Counted from the stretch's first letter, positions 36,636 through 45,802 are shown. The stretch: 64,000 nt of DNA from Bacillus sp. NTK074B (GCF_017303375.1 NZ_JAFKOH010000005.1:236123-300122), one strand, 5' to 3'. A program made the numbers and translations. Notes: generated by a model from the sequence alone, not told the origin.

Positions 36636-36724
36636 TTCAATCACCTCTTATATGTATGTAAACAGTCTTTAGCATCATACCAAACTTTCTTCCTCAAAGA
36701 AATGTTTCCCCCTTCTAGACACAA

Positions 36725-36756
36725 AAAGACTTAAAGGTCGTAACCTTTAAGTCTTT
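36725..36756 (-). terminator. Terminator of the YciI-kinase operon
   Basis: AAAGACTTAAAGGT and ACCTTTAAGTCTTT are perfect 14-bp arms around a 4-base loop. The stop codon of the 48-residue ORF (36731-36733) lies inside the stem. Confidence 0.75.
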
Positions 36757-36877
36757 CCTCATTCCACCAGAGGGACTTTGAATAAGTCTTTGTACTAACA
36801 TACCGTATCCACTCTTGAATATCAGCTTCATCCAGTCCCCCGATGATCGCCCCGGCAATCAATAAAGCCCAGATCAT
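36731..36877 (-). CDS. Small protein (48 residues) coupled to the kinase gene
   Basis: Its ATG overlaps the TGA of the phosphotransferase gene as ATGA, a classical translational-coupling junction. The product has a short hydrophobic start (MIWALLIAGAIIGG) and an acidic/aromatic tail (EWIRYVSTKTYSKSLWW). It has no separate ribosome binding site, as expected for coupling, and a terminator closes it. It does not resemble any family I know. Confidence 0.6.
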   Translation of the reverse strand: MIWALLIAGAIIGGLDEADIQEWIRYVSTKTYSKSLWWNEERLKGYDL

Positions 36878-37896
36878 CTTGCCCTTACGAGAGTAAGGAT
36901 CTTTTCATAATCCAAGTCGACAATCGGTTCATCGTGGTGCAATCGATCCCTGATTTGAGACAACAATGACTCTTCACCTTCAGACATATTCAATAGATCC
37001 CATTTCTTATGGAAGACTGAGTAAAGGGTCAGATCCCTCAGCAGCAGGAAATGGGGGATACGCTTGATCCATTCATCCCCGACTTCAGACTCTGTCATAT
37101 ACCCTTTAAGAAACGCAGTTAGAAATCTTTCACCAAATTCACTGCGGGTTTCAAGCGTTTCATTCCTAAACTTCCACCATACCGAATAATACAGCGGAAT
37201 CGCCACATCACTTACAAAATAGAACTGTGTACTGTCATCAAAGTCGAATACATGAATCTCCCCATCATGATAGAAGAAGTTTCCCGGATGGATATCCGAA
37301 TGGATGAGTCCAAAGGTATCAGATGCCTCTTCGAAGCCCCTGATCGTTTCTTTGTTGTGATTACCTTTTTCAATGATCTCCCTGTCTTCCACCGACACAA
37401 GATATTTCTCGTAATCCAGCACGTCATCCTGATCCCATCGCTTACGGCTGTTTTCATCCTGATTGTATCCTTTGGTAACCCTATGCATATGCCCTGTGAG
37501 TTTCCCCCATTTGTAGAATAGTTGATCATCAAATAAAGGGTCATCCATTTTCACAGGAACACCCGGAGCTTTATCGAATAAACATACAAAGAAATGAGTA
37601 TCCCCCGTTTCCAGGACTTCCACCAGGTTTCCTGCTTCTGAATCATTCACGAGTGACACATTTACCCCATGTTTATGTAAGTAATTGATCCATTGCAACT
37701 CAGCTTCCACTTCCCCCTTGGAACGATGGGAACTGTGAGTCAGGCGGAGGATATAGGAGACCTCTCGTCTGTGCACCTCATACACATAGTTTTCGAAATC
37801 ACCTAGCTTTTTCGCGTGACTTGTGTCGCAGCCGAAACGTGAAGCTGCATCCTTTAAAATTTCCTCTGTAAATAGTTCTTCAATCCACTTTTCCAT
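36874..37896 (-). CDS. APH-family phosphotransferase (kinase-like)
   Basis: The 340-residue protein has the aminoglycoside-phosphotransferase/choline-kinase fold: GLIHSDIHPGNFFYHDG with the catalytic Asp, and IHVFDFDDST with the metal-binding Asp. An N-terminal lobe with YILRLTHSSHRSK holds the ATP-binding lysine region. Homologues phosphorylate small molecules such as sugars or choline; no evidence points to antibiotic resistance. AGGAG precedes the ATG. It follows the YciI gene by 10 bases and is coupled to a 48-residue ORF. Confidence 0.8.
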   Translation of the reverse strand: MEKWIEELFTEEILKDAASRFGCDTSHAKKLGDFENYVYEVHRREVSYILRLTHSSHRSKGEVEAELQWINYLHKHGVNVSLVNDSEAGNLVEVLETGDTHFFVCLFDKAPGVPVKMDDPLFDDQLFYKWGKLTGHMHRVTKGYNQDENSRKRWDQDDVLDYEKYLVSVEDREIIEKGNHNKETIRGFEEASDTFGLIHSDIHPGNFFYHDGEIHVFDFDDSTQFYFVSDVAIPLYYSVWWKFRNETLETRSEFGERFLTAFLKGYMTESEVGDEWIKRIPHFLLLRDLTLYSVFHKKWDLLNMSEGEESLLSQIRDRLHHDEPIVDLDYEKILTLVRAR

Positions 37897-37906
37897 CTTA
37901 TATCTC

Positions 37907-38224
37907 CTAGTCTATGACATATTGACTTTTTCTAAGAAGAGCCACCCGGTAAGGGAACAGTTCGGCTGTCATGATGCCTTCTACGACAGTCGGATCCTCT
38001 TTCATGAAAGCTATTGCCTGTTCCTCGTCATCTGCTTCAAACACTACGATTCCAAAGGCATTTTCCTCTTCATTTAATGTTCTGCCTGCAAGAATCACTG
38101 TCCCACTGTCCATCCATTCGTTCAACCGTTCGAAATGACGTTGCACAATTTCTTCATCCCCGACCGTCCAATTTGCTTCTTGATACAAGCGTGGAATCAA
38201 CTTTAATACATAGATAAATTCCAT
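37907..38224 (-). CDS. YciI-family protein
   Basis: The 105-residue ferredoxin-like alpha/beta protein has the YCII pattern: MEFIYVLKLIPR, HFERLNEWMDSGTVILAGR and FEADDEEQAIAFMKEDPTVVEGI, with the family His-Asp features near HFERL and EDP. YciI enzymes are often hydrolases or dehalogenase-like, but function here is open. The start at 38224 was picked because GGGAG lies 8 bases upstream; in-frame starts farther up are too close to or beyond it. It heads an operon with the kinase. Confidence 0.72.
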   Translation of the reverse strand: MEFIYVLKLIPRLYQEANWTVGDEEIVQRHFERLNEWMDSGTVILAGRTLNEEENAFGIVVFEADDEEQAIAFMKEDPTVVEGIMTAELFPYRVALLRKSQYVID

Positions 38225-38291
38225 CTCCATCTCTCCCTTTACCATGACATATACGACCTGATCCGTCCATAATCCTTTATTCAGGAATCAA

Positions 38292-38330
38292 AAAAGGCCG
38301 CTTGAGCTTGACTCAAAGGGCACTAAAAGA
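38292..38330 (-). terminator. Probable terminator of the alpha/beta hydrolase gene
   Basis: On the minus strand TTTGAG and CTCAAG pair with an imperfect extension to GCC/GGC, followed by TTTTTT. Confidence 0.5.
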
Positions 38331-38331
38331 G

Positions 38332-39069
38332 TTAGTTCTCCTTCATCCACTCGTCCATCACGTGAATGATTTCATTCTGCTGTTCCCACACGGAAATACT
38401 CGCTTTCTTGTCACCTTTTTGTGGACCATACACTCCGAATCCTGCATGGTTACCCCCGTCAATCTTATGGAAGACGGTATCAGACGGCAGCAGCTTCTTA
38501 CTGTTTTCAATGTCATCCCCTCTTGTAAGACCATCGTTCTCGGCGTAGATGCTGAGGACCGGCATATCACTAGTGGAGAAGTCCGCTGACTTTGTTGGAT
38601 AGGAAGCCAGGAATATGACACCTTTCACCTCATCTTGATGATCAAAGGAATACGATGCCGCAGCTACACCCCCCAATGAGTGACCGGACAGATACCAATC
38701 AAGCTTTTTATCGGCATCACTAATAATCTTTTCAGCTTCATTAATGCCGAAGAAAGCGATATGAAGCGGCATCTTGGGGATGACCACGGTGTACCCCTTA
38801 TCGGATAGAGCCTTACCTATATACCCATAAGCCTCCACTTCCACCTTTGCTCCGGGATAAAGTATCACGCCTTTCCCATTTGAATCTTCACTTTTAAAAA
38901 TAAGCCAGTCTTTTTTTTCCTCTATTATTTGGTCATCCTCAAAATTGACTGTTTTCGTCAATTTCTCCTTGGCTGAATATGTTTGCTCTGACCAGATATA
39001 GAATCCGAGAAAACCTAGAACAATCATCGCCAGCAGAACAATCCCGGTCCATTTAAATACCTTTTTCAT
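38332..39069 (-). CDS. Membrane-anchored alpha/beta hydrolase
   Basis: The 245-residue protein starts with a signal anchor (residues 6-28), so the catalytic domain is outside the membrane. The hydrolase fold has the nucleophile elbow SGHSLGG, an acid Asp in YAENDGLT and the His in GGNHAGFGVYG. Substrate (ester, lactone or peptide) is not determined. GGGGAGAG precedes the ATG. It is monocistronic between the YciI operon and a Gfo/Idh gene. Confidence 0.8.
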   Translation of the reverse strand: MKKVFKWTGIVLLAMIVLGFLGFYIWSEQTYSAKEKLTKTVNFEDDQIIEEKKDWLIFKSEDSNGKGVILYPGAKVEVEAYGYIGKALSDKGYTVVIPKMPLHIAFFGINEAEKIISDADKKLDWYLSGHSLGGVAAASYSFDHQDEVKGVIFLASYPTKSADFSTSDMPVLSIYAENDGLTRGDDIENSKKLLPSDTVFHKIDGGNHAGFGVYGPQKGDKKASISVWEQQNEIIHVMDEWMKEN

Positions 39070-39118
39070 TGGGTCTCTCCCCTTACTTAGTCATTCAATG
39101 AGCATCATTTCCAAAGCA

Positions 39119-40108
39119 TCACATACGATCTGCCGGAAATACCAATCCCATCTGCTTTCTTGCGTCATCCATCACCCTGGAGTTAATTAATGAATGCTCG
39201 TAAGAATTAATGACAGATTCGTATTCCCCACCTTTTTTGATGATGGAAACGAATTCATTTATTTCATAATACATGTATGGAAAGTCCTCTTTTTGAGTAT
39301 AAACACATTTTTCTCCGCTATGGTAATAAAACGTCAGTGTACTGAATTCACCTATATGGTCGATCGTAACGGTTCCTTCTTCCCCTTGGATTTCAGTCGG
39401 TATGAGTGTATTCGAAATCTTCGAGAAAGTGGACACCACTTCCATTTCTTCGTATTTCATGATGACTGTGCCGGAACCATCGATACCTGAATCCAGCATG
39501 ATGCCAGTAGCCTTTATTTCCTTTGGTTCTCCGAATAAAACGATCATAGGGTAAAGGCAATATACACCCAAATCCATCAGGGCTCCATTGGAAAAATCCG
39601 GATTGAACGCATTTAAGACCCTGCCTTCTTTATAGGCATCGTATCTCGAAGAGTATTTACAGCAGCTTACATTGACTTTCCTTATGACGCCAAGTGTGGG
39701 AAGCTTCTCTCTCAAAACGTGAAAGTTAGGCAGGAAAGTGGTCCTGACCGCTTCCATCAGAAGGACATTGTTGTCCTTTGCAGCCGCGATCATTTGCTGA
39801 ACTTCCCTTTCATTGGATGCCAAAGGCTTTTCACACAGTACGTGAATACCCTTATTCATAAACGTGATCGCCTGGCTTGCATGAAAGGAATTTGGACTTG
39901 CTATGTAGACGGCATCAATATATTCTTTACTGGCCATCTTCTCTATATCCGTAAAACATCGGTTGATGCTATACGTTTCAGCAAATGCTTTCGCCCGTTC
40001 TTCCTTCCTTGAATAAACGGCCTCTAAATGAAATCCCGCCACTCCTTCTGCCGCTTGAATAAAACGGTCAGTAATCCAATTCGTTCCAATGACACCAAAT
40101 CTTATCAT
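39119..40108 (-). CDS. Gfo/Idh/MocA-family oxidoreductase
   Basis: The 329-residue NAD(P)-dependent dehydrogenase has the Rossmann loop GVIGTNWITDRF, the family CEKPLAS motif, and the barrel face segment GALMDLGVYCLYP. The family oxidises hydroxyls of sugars, inositols and related compounds. The start at 40108 follows AGGAGAGATCGT; an in-frame ATG eight codons earlier has no site. It is not linked to the two Gfo/Idh genes of the 51-54 kb locus and shows no close similarity to them by eye. Confidence 0.82.
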   Translation of the reverse strand: MIRFGVIGTNWITDRFIQAAEGVAGFHLEAVYSRKEERAKAFAETYSINRCFTDIEKMASKEYIDAVYIASPNSFHASQAITFMNKGIHVLCEKPLASNEREVQQMIAAAKDNNVLLMEAVRTTFLPNFHVLREKLPTLGVIRKVNVSCCKYSSRYDAYKEGRVLNAFNPDFSNGALMDLGVYCLYPMIVLFGEPKEIKATGIMLDSGIDGSGTVIMKYEEMEVVSTFSKISNTLIPTEIQGEEGTVTIDHIGEFSTLTFYYHSGEKCVYTQKEDFPYMYYEINEFVSIIKKGGEYESVINSYEHSLINSRVMDDARKQMGLVFPADRM

Positions 40109-40190
40109 ACGATCTCTCCTTCTTTCATTCATGTTTATTCTAGTATAGAATGCTTAGTAAAACCATTATCTTATGCGAAAGGGCGATTAT

Positions 40191-40868
40191 GTGGATAACC
40201 TGGAAAAGAAACGGGCCGGAGAAAAAGCTGCGGAATATGTACAGGCCGGGATGACTGTCGGGCTCGGGTCCGGATCGACCGTATACTACACGATTCAGAA
40301 ATTAGGGGAGCTTGTATCCCAAGGATTACAAATAAAGGCCATTCCCTCTTCCACGGAAACAGAGAACTTGGCAAGAAAAGCCGGAATTCCCTTGACCACC
40401 TTCACTGAAGTCAGTGAGTTGGACATTTCCATTGATGGTGCAGATGAAGTTGATCCTGAGTTCAATTTGATAAAAGGGGGAGGAGGCGCCCTTGTAAGGG
40501 AAAAATTCGTTGATTCCTTCACAAAGAAGTTCATCGTCGTCGTCGACGAATTGAAGTTGGTCTCTACGCTCGGGTCCTTTCCCCTCCCGGTGGAAGTGAT
40601 TCCATTTGGATGGGAAGTGTCGGTTAAAGCCCTCGAAGAATTGGGATGTAAGCCTATCTTACGAAAAAAAGAGGGGGAAACCTTCGTTTCCGATAACGGA
40701 AACTATATTGTAGATTGCCATTTTTCAACCATTCACCAACCTGCATCCCTCCACACTCATATAAAACAACTATTAGGAGTGGTGGAAACCGGCCTTTTCA
40801 CCGATATGACAGACCTTTTAATTATTGGAAAGACGGATGGTGCGGAAGTCATTACAGTTAAAGAATAA
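40191..40868 (+). CDS. rpiA: Ribose-5-phosphate isomerase A
   Basis: The 225-residue enzyme interconverts ribose-5-phosphate and ribulose-5-phosphate in the pentose phosphate pathway. It has the RpiA signatures GLGSGSTVYYTI (phosphate loop), ISIDGADEVDP and IKGGGGALVREK, with the catalytic Asp and Lys in the last two. GTG 40191 is preferred because AAAGGG lies 7 bases upstream; an ATG six codons earlier (40173) has no site. It is flanked by an oppositely oriented Gfo/Idh gene and a terminator. Confidence 0.92.
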   Translation: MDNLEKKRAGEKAAEYVQAGMTVGLGSGSTVYYTIQKLGELVSQGLQIKAIPSSTETENLARKAGIPLTTFTEVSELDISIDGADEVDPEFNLIKGGGGALVREKFVDSFTKKFIVVVDELKLVSTLGSFPLPVEVIPFGWEVSVKALEELGCKPILRKKEGETFVSDNGNYIVDCHFSTIHQPASLHTHIKQLLGVVETGLFTDMTDLLIIGKTDGAEVITVKE

Positions 40869-40872
40869 AATA

Positions 40873-40900
40873 AAAAACCAACCATTCAGGTTGGTTTTTA
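40873..40900. terminator. Bidirectional terminator between rpiA and the STAS gene
   Basis: AAAACCAACC and GGTTGGTTTT pair around ATTCA. It overlaps the stop codon of the STAS gene. Confidence 0.88.
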
Positions 40901-41389
40901 TTGATCGACTTTCTGAAATTCCATATCTTTCTCCCTCATCAAATACTGAAGGGCTTTACGGAAGGTTTGGAACGTTTTAATTCCCTGAAGCTCTTTAATC
41001 CCTGAATTGATCATCACTTGAGTGAGGGATGGTGTAAACCCGACGAAGAGGGTCTCAATTCCCATTAAGTTGTTGGCCTTGACCATGTTATCAATATAGG
41101 TACCGAAGATGTCAATTTCACCAACTTCCTTCTCTGATACAGCCGAGAAGTCCACAATGATCGTATTGATGTCACCCCCATATGACTCGTCCAAAATCTT
41201 TGAGATGATCATTTCGAAACGCTCGGGACTGAGCCTACCAGTAATAGGGACTAAGATTGTTTCTGGAACGATGGACGGGATAATGGGAGCTGAGATGTCC
41301 ATGATCAACTGCTCTGATTGAGCCAGCTTTTCTTTCAATTCTTTAATCTCTTGCTTTAACAGTTGAATTTCTTTACTTTCACTAGTCAT
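40898..41389 (-). CDS. STAS-domain protein, RsbR-like
   Basis: The 163-residue protein has an N-terminal coiled coil (about residues 5-30, SKEIQLLKQEIKELKEKLAQ) and a C-terminal STAS domain (about 40-155, PETILVPITGRLSPERFEM and TIIVDFSAVSEKEVGEIDIFG). RsbR/RsbS-type STAS proteins build the stressosome and relay stress or light signals. Usual partner genes are not beside it. GGTGAGG precedes the ATG. The linkage to yhbH may be coincidental. Confidence 0.72.
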   Translation of the reverse strand: MTSESKEIQLLKQEIKELKEKLAQSEQLIMDISAPIIPSIVPETILVPITGRLSPERFEMIISKILDESYGGDINTIIVDFSAVSEKEVGEIDIFGTYIDNMVKANNLMGIETLFVGFTPSLTQVMINSGIKELQGIKTFQTFRKALQYLMREKDMEFQKVDQ

Positions 41390-41495
41390 GTTAAACCTCA
41401 CCATTTATAGATTGATTTAGAAGTATCTCTGTTTAGTTTAACACTTTTATGCTAATATCACCTACTATTATTCAATCTTCATTGTAGATGGAAAT

Positions 41496-41525
41496 GAAAA
41501 ACCAGCCTCGTCGGCTGGTTTTTCT
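41496..41525. terminator. Terminator of yhbH
   Basis: AAAAACCAGCC and GGCTGGTTTTT are perfect arms around a 5-base loop. It reaches the yhbH stop codon. Confidence 0.85.
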
Positions 41526-42694
41526 CACGCGAATGCCTTTTCCTGCTCCTTGTGGAAAAAACTTTTCATGGCATGGAATACATCGGCTTTTTGTTTCAGG
41601 ATATAGTAACGGAAATCGTCATTTTTAATATTTTTGTAGGCCGACATCAACGTAGAGTGACGGTTATACTGATTCACTTCACCGTATCCAAACATACTGG
41701 AAACTTTCATTAATTCTTCTACAAGCTTGACGCATCTCACATTGTCGGATGTGAGGTTATCGCCGTCCGAGAAATGGAATGGATAAATGTTATAACGGCT
41801 TGGAGGATACTTGCCATCTATGAGCTCCAGCGCTTTGCGGTAAGCTGATGAGCAGATGGTTCCCCCGCTCTCCCCTTTCGAGAAGAAATGTTCTTCGGAT
41901 ACAACTTTGGCTTCGGTATGATGTGCGATAAATTCAATTTCAACAGTTTCATATTTTGTACGTAAGAAACGGGTCATCCAGAAGAAGAAACTCCTGGCCA
42001 TATACTTCTCCCAAACTCCCATACTTCCACTTGTATCCATCATCGCTAATACGACAGCTTTTGATTCCGGCTTTAAGACTTCATTCCATGTTCTGAACTT
42101 CAGGTCCTCAGTGAAGATCGGATGGAAGCTTGGTGCTCCTTTCATAGCATTTCTCTTAAAGGCAGACATCATCGTCTTCTTCTTATCTATATTCCCCATT
42201 AGGCCAGTTTTACGGATATCGTTAAATTCAATATGCTCGACGGTTTGAACATCCTGTTCTTTCTTTTTCAGGTTGGGTAGCTCCAATTGGCTGAATAAGG
42301 CTTCTTCAATTTCAAGCATTGATACTTCTGCTTCATAATAATCTTCACCGGCTTTATCTCCAGCCCCTTGACCTTTCCCAGGACCCTGCTGTTGCTGCGA
42401 GCCATCCCTTGCAATGACGTCCCCTACCTGACTCTCGCCGTCTCCCTGCCCGACATGTTTATTCTTATCGTAGTTGTAACGAATTTTATATTCATCTAAC
42501 GAACGAATCGGGATTTTGACAACGTCTCGGCCATTGGACATGACAATGTTTTCTTCCGTGATCAAGTCTGGTAGATTATTGCGGATGGCATCCTGAACTT
42601 TTTCCTGATGTCTTTGTTGATCATCGTGACCTTTGCGGTGGAGGGCCCAATCTTCCTTGGAAATGACAAACTGATGATTATCCATTTGACTCAA
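41525..42694 (-). CDS. yhbH: Sporulation protein YhbH (VWA-like)
   Basis: The 389-residue protein matches B. subtilis YhbH ([19 protein letters not shown] at the start and [19 protein letters not shown] near the end). It has a glycine/glutamine-rich linker at about 95-115 and a von Willebrand-A-like metal site (MMDTSGSMG, about 225-233) in the C-terminal half. Its gene in B. subtilis follows prkA and is sigma-E dependent in sporulation. The start is TTG at 42694, with AAGGAGG upstream; the ATG three codons later is farther from it. No promoter motif was assigned. Confidence 0.9.
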   Translation of the reverse strand: MSQMDNHQFVISKEDWALHRKGHDDQQRHQEKVQDAIRNNLPDLITEENIVMSNGRDVVKIPIRSLDEYKIRYNYDKNKHVGQGDGESQVGDVIARDGSQQQQGPGKGQGAGDKAGEDYYEAEVSMLEIEEALFSQLELPNLKKKEQDVQTVEHIEFNDIRKTGLMGNIDKKKTMMSAFKRNAMKGAPSFHPIFTEDLKFRTWNEVLKPESKAVVLAMMDTSGSMGVWEKYMARSFFFWMTRFLRTKYETVEIEFIAHHTEAKVVSEEHFFSKGESGGTICSSAYRKALELIDGKYPPSRYNIYPFHFSDGDNLTSDNVRCVKLVEELMKVSSMFGYGEVNQYNRHSTLMSAYKNIKNDDFRYYILKQKADVFHAMKSFFHKEQEKAFA

Positions 42695-42879
42695 ATTATT
42701 CCCCTCCTTAATTTTTTCACATATTCTCATTTTCCTGCATACACTATGTTGACTGTCTAATCTGCACGTATCCCATGAAGTGAAACGGGGATTACTCTAT
42801 CCTATGCAGAAGTATTAATAAATTTACAAATAATTTCGACAATTAATCGTTCTTTTATGTTTGGACAAGCCTATTTTTT

Positions 42880-42910
42880 ACAGGGGTTGTCTTTAGGTTC
42901 CCCCCCCTGT
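42880..42910. repeat. Hairpin with an eight-C tract
   Basis: ACAGGGG and CCCCTGT flank a loop in which C runs from 42900 to 42907. It lies in the yhbH control region. A variable homopolymer is possible but not shown. Confidence 0.4.
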
Positions 42911-42941
42911 CCTCATGAAGCATTAAACGCAGCTATTCTTA

Positions 42942-42975
42942 ACAAAAAAAATAACCAGGCCGTTACACCTGATTA
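42942..42975 (-). terminator. Terminator of the first small paralogue
   Basis: AATCAGG and CCTGGTT pair on the minus strand, followed by ATTTTTTTT. It overlaps the stop codon. Confidence 0.75.
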
Positions 42976-43146
42976 AGCTTCTTCTTCATATTGAGCTGGA
43001 TCTGACACTCGATTGTTCAACTTCAATTCACCACTGGAACGTAACTTCTCCATTTGCTTCCCAAGCTTAATGACTTCCTCCATATTAGAGGCCATGCTTC
43101 CGTTAAGAGGTTCCGCTTCTACACGGGGTTTAGGTTCGAAAGACAT
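42973..43146 (-). CDS. Small hydrophilic protein A (57 residues), paralogue of the 43226 protein
   Basis: The product is highly charged, with no hydrophobic helix. The run EPLNGSMASNMEEVIKLGKQ and the following MEKLR...ELK are shared with the next gene, showing a duplication. GGCGGG 8 bases upstream is a weak ribosome binding site. It lies in the yhbH-prkA interval, all on the minus strand, so a sporulation link is plausible but not shown. No family is recognised. Confidence 0.65.
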   Translation of the reverse strand: MSFEPKPRVEAEPLNGSMASNMEEVIKLGKQMEKLRSSGELKLNNRVSDPAQYEEEA

Positions 43147-43225
43147 CTTATCAACCCGCCTTCATTTAATAAAAGGGCCCAGCTCTATCTCTCTCTAGGT
43201 TAATATATTCAGACTTTTCCGTCAA

Positions 43226-43408
43226 CTATTCCTTATCTTGATTCTTATACTGAACAGGATCCGGCTGCTTTTTATCCTCTTTCAGTTCTTCATTCGTCCT
43301 CAGCTTGTCCATTTGCTTTCCCAACTGTTTCATCTCTTCCATATCATGTGCCATGGAGCCATTTTCCGGTTCGAAATTTTTATCCAGTTCATGTTTATTC
43401 TTACTCAT
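43226..43408 (-). CDS. Small hydrophilic protein B (60 residues), paralogue of the 42973 protein
   Basis: The product is acidic/basic and probably helical, with EPENGSMAHDMEEMKQLGKQ and DKLRTNEELK as its core. It starts MSKNKHELDKNF, a start also seen in some small spore proteins (Tlp type), though the rest does not match. AAGAGGTG precedes the ATG. It sits directly downstream of prkA. Function is unknown. Confidence 0.72.
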   Translation of the reverse strand: MSKNKHELDKNFEPENGSMAHDMEEMKQLGKQMDKLRTNEELKEDKKQPDPVQYKNQDKE

Positions 43409-43465
43409 ATCTGTTCACCTCTTGGATACTACTTTTCCCTTTTGGCAAGGATTTAAACTGCAATA

Positions 43466-43497
43466 GAAAATCGGGAAATGCATGGCACCTCCCGATC
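43466..43497 (-). terminator. Terminator after prkA
   Basis: ATCGGGA and TCCCGAT pair around a loop on the minus strand, followed by TTTTC. Confidence 0.6.
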
Positions 43498-43506
43498 ATT
43501 CTTCTA

Positions 43507-45402
43507 TTAGCGATTTAACAGGCTGCCCACATAGCGGAGTAATTCATTTGCCGATGTTGAGTTGTAGCCATGTTCATCGATGAGGCGGGCAACCACTTCG
43601 TTGACTTTCTTCAGCTGCTGTTCGTCTGGTGTTTTTGAAGAGGTCGTGATCTTCACAACATCCTTCAAATCAGCGAACAACTTCTTCTGAATGGCTTCTC
43701 TCAAGCGATCATGTGAATTGTAATCAAAACGCTTCCCTTTACGTGCATAGGCTGAGATACGGATGAGGATTTCTTCACGGAATGCCTTCTTCGCATTTTC
43801 CGAAATACCGATCTGTTCTTCAATCGAACGCATCAGCTTTTCATCCGGGTTGATTTCTTCACCCGTCAACGGATCATGAAGCTTTGCTTTATTACAGTAC
43901 GCTTCCACATTATCAAGATAGTTATCCATAAGCGTTTTCGCAGACTCTTCATATGAATACACGAATGCTTTTTGAACTTCTTTCTTGGCGATATCATCAT
44001 ACTCTTTCCGTGCAAGTGATATGAAATTTAAATACTTGTCACGAAGTTCATTTGTAATCGATGGATGCTGATCCAGTCCTTCTTTCAAGGCACGCAGGAC
44101 ATCCAGTGCGTTGATGGTCGGTACCTCTTTCCGGATAATCGTAGAGGAGATACGGTTGATCACATAACGCGGATCGATTCCGCTCATGCCCTCATCCTGG
44201 TATTCCTTCTTCATTTCATCGACGTCCGCGGAGTTGAAGCCTTCCACATTTTCCCCGTCGTACAGGCGCATCTTCTTAATCAGATCAATGTCCCCACGTT
44301 TCGGTTCTTTTAAGCGAGTGAGAATTGTGAACATCGCGGCCACCCTTAACGTATGAGGTGCCACATGCACATTCGAGACATCACTTTCATTGATCATTTT
44401 TTCATAGATTTTCTCTTCCTGAGTGACTTTCAAGTTATAAGGAACCGGCATGACGATGATACGTGAATGCAAGGCTTCATTCTTTTTATTCGAAATGAAG
44501 GATCGGTACTCGGTTTCATTGGTATGAGCCACAATCAGCTCATCCGCTGAAATCAGGGCAAATCTGCCAGCTTTGAAGTTCCCTTCCTGTGTAAGAGATA
44601 ATAAGTGCCATAAGAACTTTTCATCGCACTTCAGCATTTCCTGGAATTCCATTAAACCACGGTTCGCTTTATTTAATTCCCCGTCAAATCTGTAGGCACG
44701 CGGATCCGATTCAGAACCAAATTCGGCAATCGTCGAGAAGTCGATGCTTCCCGTTAAATCGGCGATATCCTGTGACTTTGGATCGGATGGACTGAATGTA
44801 CCAATTCCCACTCTTTTATCTTCTGAGAAAAAGACTCTTTCCACTTGGACGTCTTCAATGCGTCCATGATATTCTTTCTCCAACCGCATCGTATTCAACG
44901 GGGAGAGATTCCCTTCTATGCGGATCCCATACTCATCGTAAAAATCTTCACGTAAGTGCTGAGGGATCAGATGCAGTGGATCTTCATGCATCGGACAGCC
45001 TTTAATGGAGAATACGCCTCCTCTTTCAGTTCGGGAATAGTGCTCCAAGCCCCGTTTCAACATGGAAACGAGAGTTGATTTCCCTCCACTCACCGGACCC
45101 ATCAATAATAAGATCCTCTTTCTCACGTCTAACCGTTTCGCAGCAGGATGAAAGTATTCTTCAACGAGTCTCTCAAGCGCCTCTTCTAAGCCAAATAATT
45201 GATTGCTGAAGAATTTGTACTTCCGTTTTCCCTCGACCTCCTCAACCCCGGCATCTTTAATCATATTAAAGACTCTTGAATGAGCGGATTGCCCAATCCA
45301 AGGCTTCTCTTTCAGCAGGTCTAAATACTGAGCAAACGTCCCTTCCCATTTCAGTTTCTCTTCTTCTTCTCGGTAATGTTCAATTTTCTTTAAAATATCC
45401 AT
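43507..45402 (-). CDS. prkA: PrkA serine protein kinase / AAA-type ATPase
   Basis: The 631-residue protein matches B. subtilis PrkA, linked to sporulation and sigma-K regulation. It has an N-terminal AAA-like domain with Walker A GPVSGGKST (residues 102-110), a middle KGCPMHEDPLHLIP region, and a C-terminal kinase-like/ATPase part (about 420-631). GGGGGAGG precedes the ATG. prkA-yhbH synteny is conserved with B. subtilis, but here two small paralogous genes lie between them. Confidence 0.92.
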   Translation of the reverse strand: MDILKKIEHYREEEEKLKWEGTFAQYLDLLKEKPWIGQSAHSRVFNMIKDAGVEEVEGKRKYKFFSNQLFGLEEALERLVEEYFHPAAKRLDVRKRILLLMGPVSGGKSTLVSMLKRGLEHYSRTERGGVFSIKGCPMHEDPLHLIPQHLREDFYDEYGIRIEGNLSPLNTMRLEKEYHGRIEDVQVERVFFSEDKRVGIGTFSPSDPKSQDIADLTGSIDFSTIAEFGSESDPRAYRFDGELNKANRGLMEFQEMLKCDEKFLWHLLSLTQEGNFKAGRFALISADELIVAHTNETEYRSFISNKKNEALHSRIIVMPVPYNLKVTQEEKIYEKMINESDVSNVHVAPHTLRVAAMFTILTRLKEPKRGDIDLIKKMRLYDGENVEGFNSADVDEMKKEYQDEGMSGIDPRYVINRISSTIIRKEVPTINALDVLRALKEGLDQHPSITNELRDKYLNFISLARKEYDDIAKKEVQKAFVYSYEESAKTLMDNYLDNVEAYCNKAKLHDPLTGEEINPDEKLMRSIEEQIGISENAKKAFREEILIRISAYARKGKRFDYNSHDRLREAIQKKLFADLKDVVKITTSSKTPDEQQLKKVNEVVARLIDEHGYNSTSANELLRYVGSLLNR

Positions 45403-45673
45403 AAGGACCTCCCCCTGTCGCTTAATGAGAGACGATTAATATACTTTATGCGCTTGTTCACCCGAACATGTTAAGAAGATATATTAAATAAAGACAAAGA
45501 GTCCACATCCGCTGCAAACAGAGGGAAAGGGCAATCAAAATAAAACGTTTTGTTTTCCTGACTTCAATCTTTCACAAAACAGCAAAAAAAATCCATCTTT
45601 GATTCACATCAATTTAAAAATAGGCTATACTAAAGACAGACTGTGGAATATGTAAACTGGGAGGTTACCAAAC

Positions 45674-45763
45674 ATGGGTACTGTCATCATCGTAGGTGTA
45701 TCTTTAACGTTCTTAGTAGCGATTTTCACTGCTGGGTATAACGATAAACCAGGCTCAAACTAA
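45674..45763 (+). CDS. Small single-span membrane protein (29 residues)
   Basis: MGTVIIVGVSLTFLVAIFTA forms one helix followed by a short hydrophilic end. GGGAGG lies 9 bases before the ATG and a terminator follows within 45 bp, so a real transcript is likely. It is alone on the plus strand between prkA and nfrA. Function is unknown. Confidence 0.58.
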   Translation: MGTVIIVGVSLTFLVAIFTAGYNDKPGSN

Positions 45764-45802
45764 AGCGCAGGCGGCTCGTTCAGAGGCGACCCGCTACAGC
45801 GA

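Noticed and set aside
36874..37896. Antibiotic phosphotransferase
   Set aside because: The APH fold is shared with many small-molecule kinases and the neighbours are metabolic.
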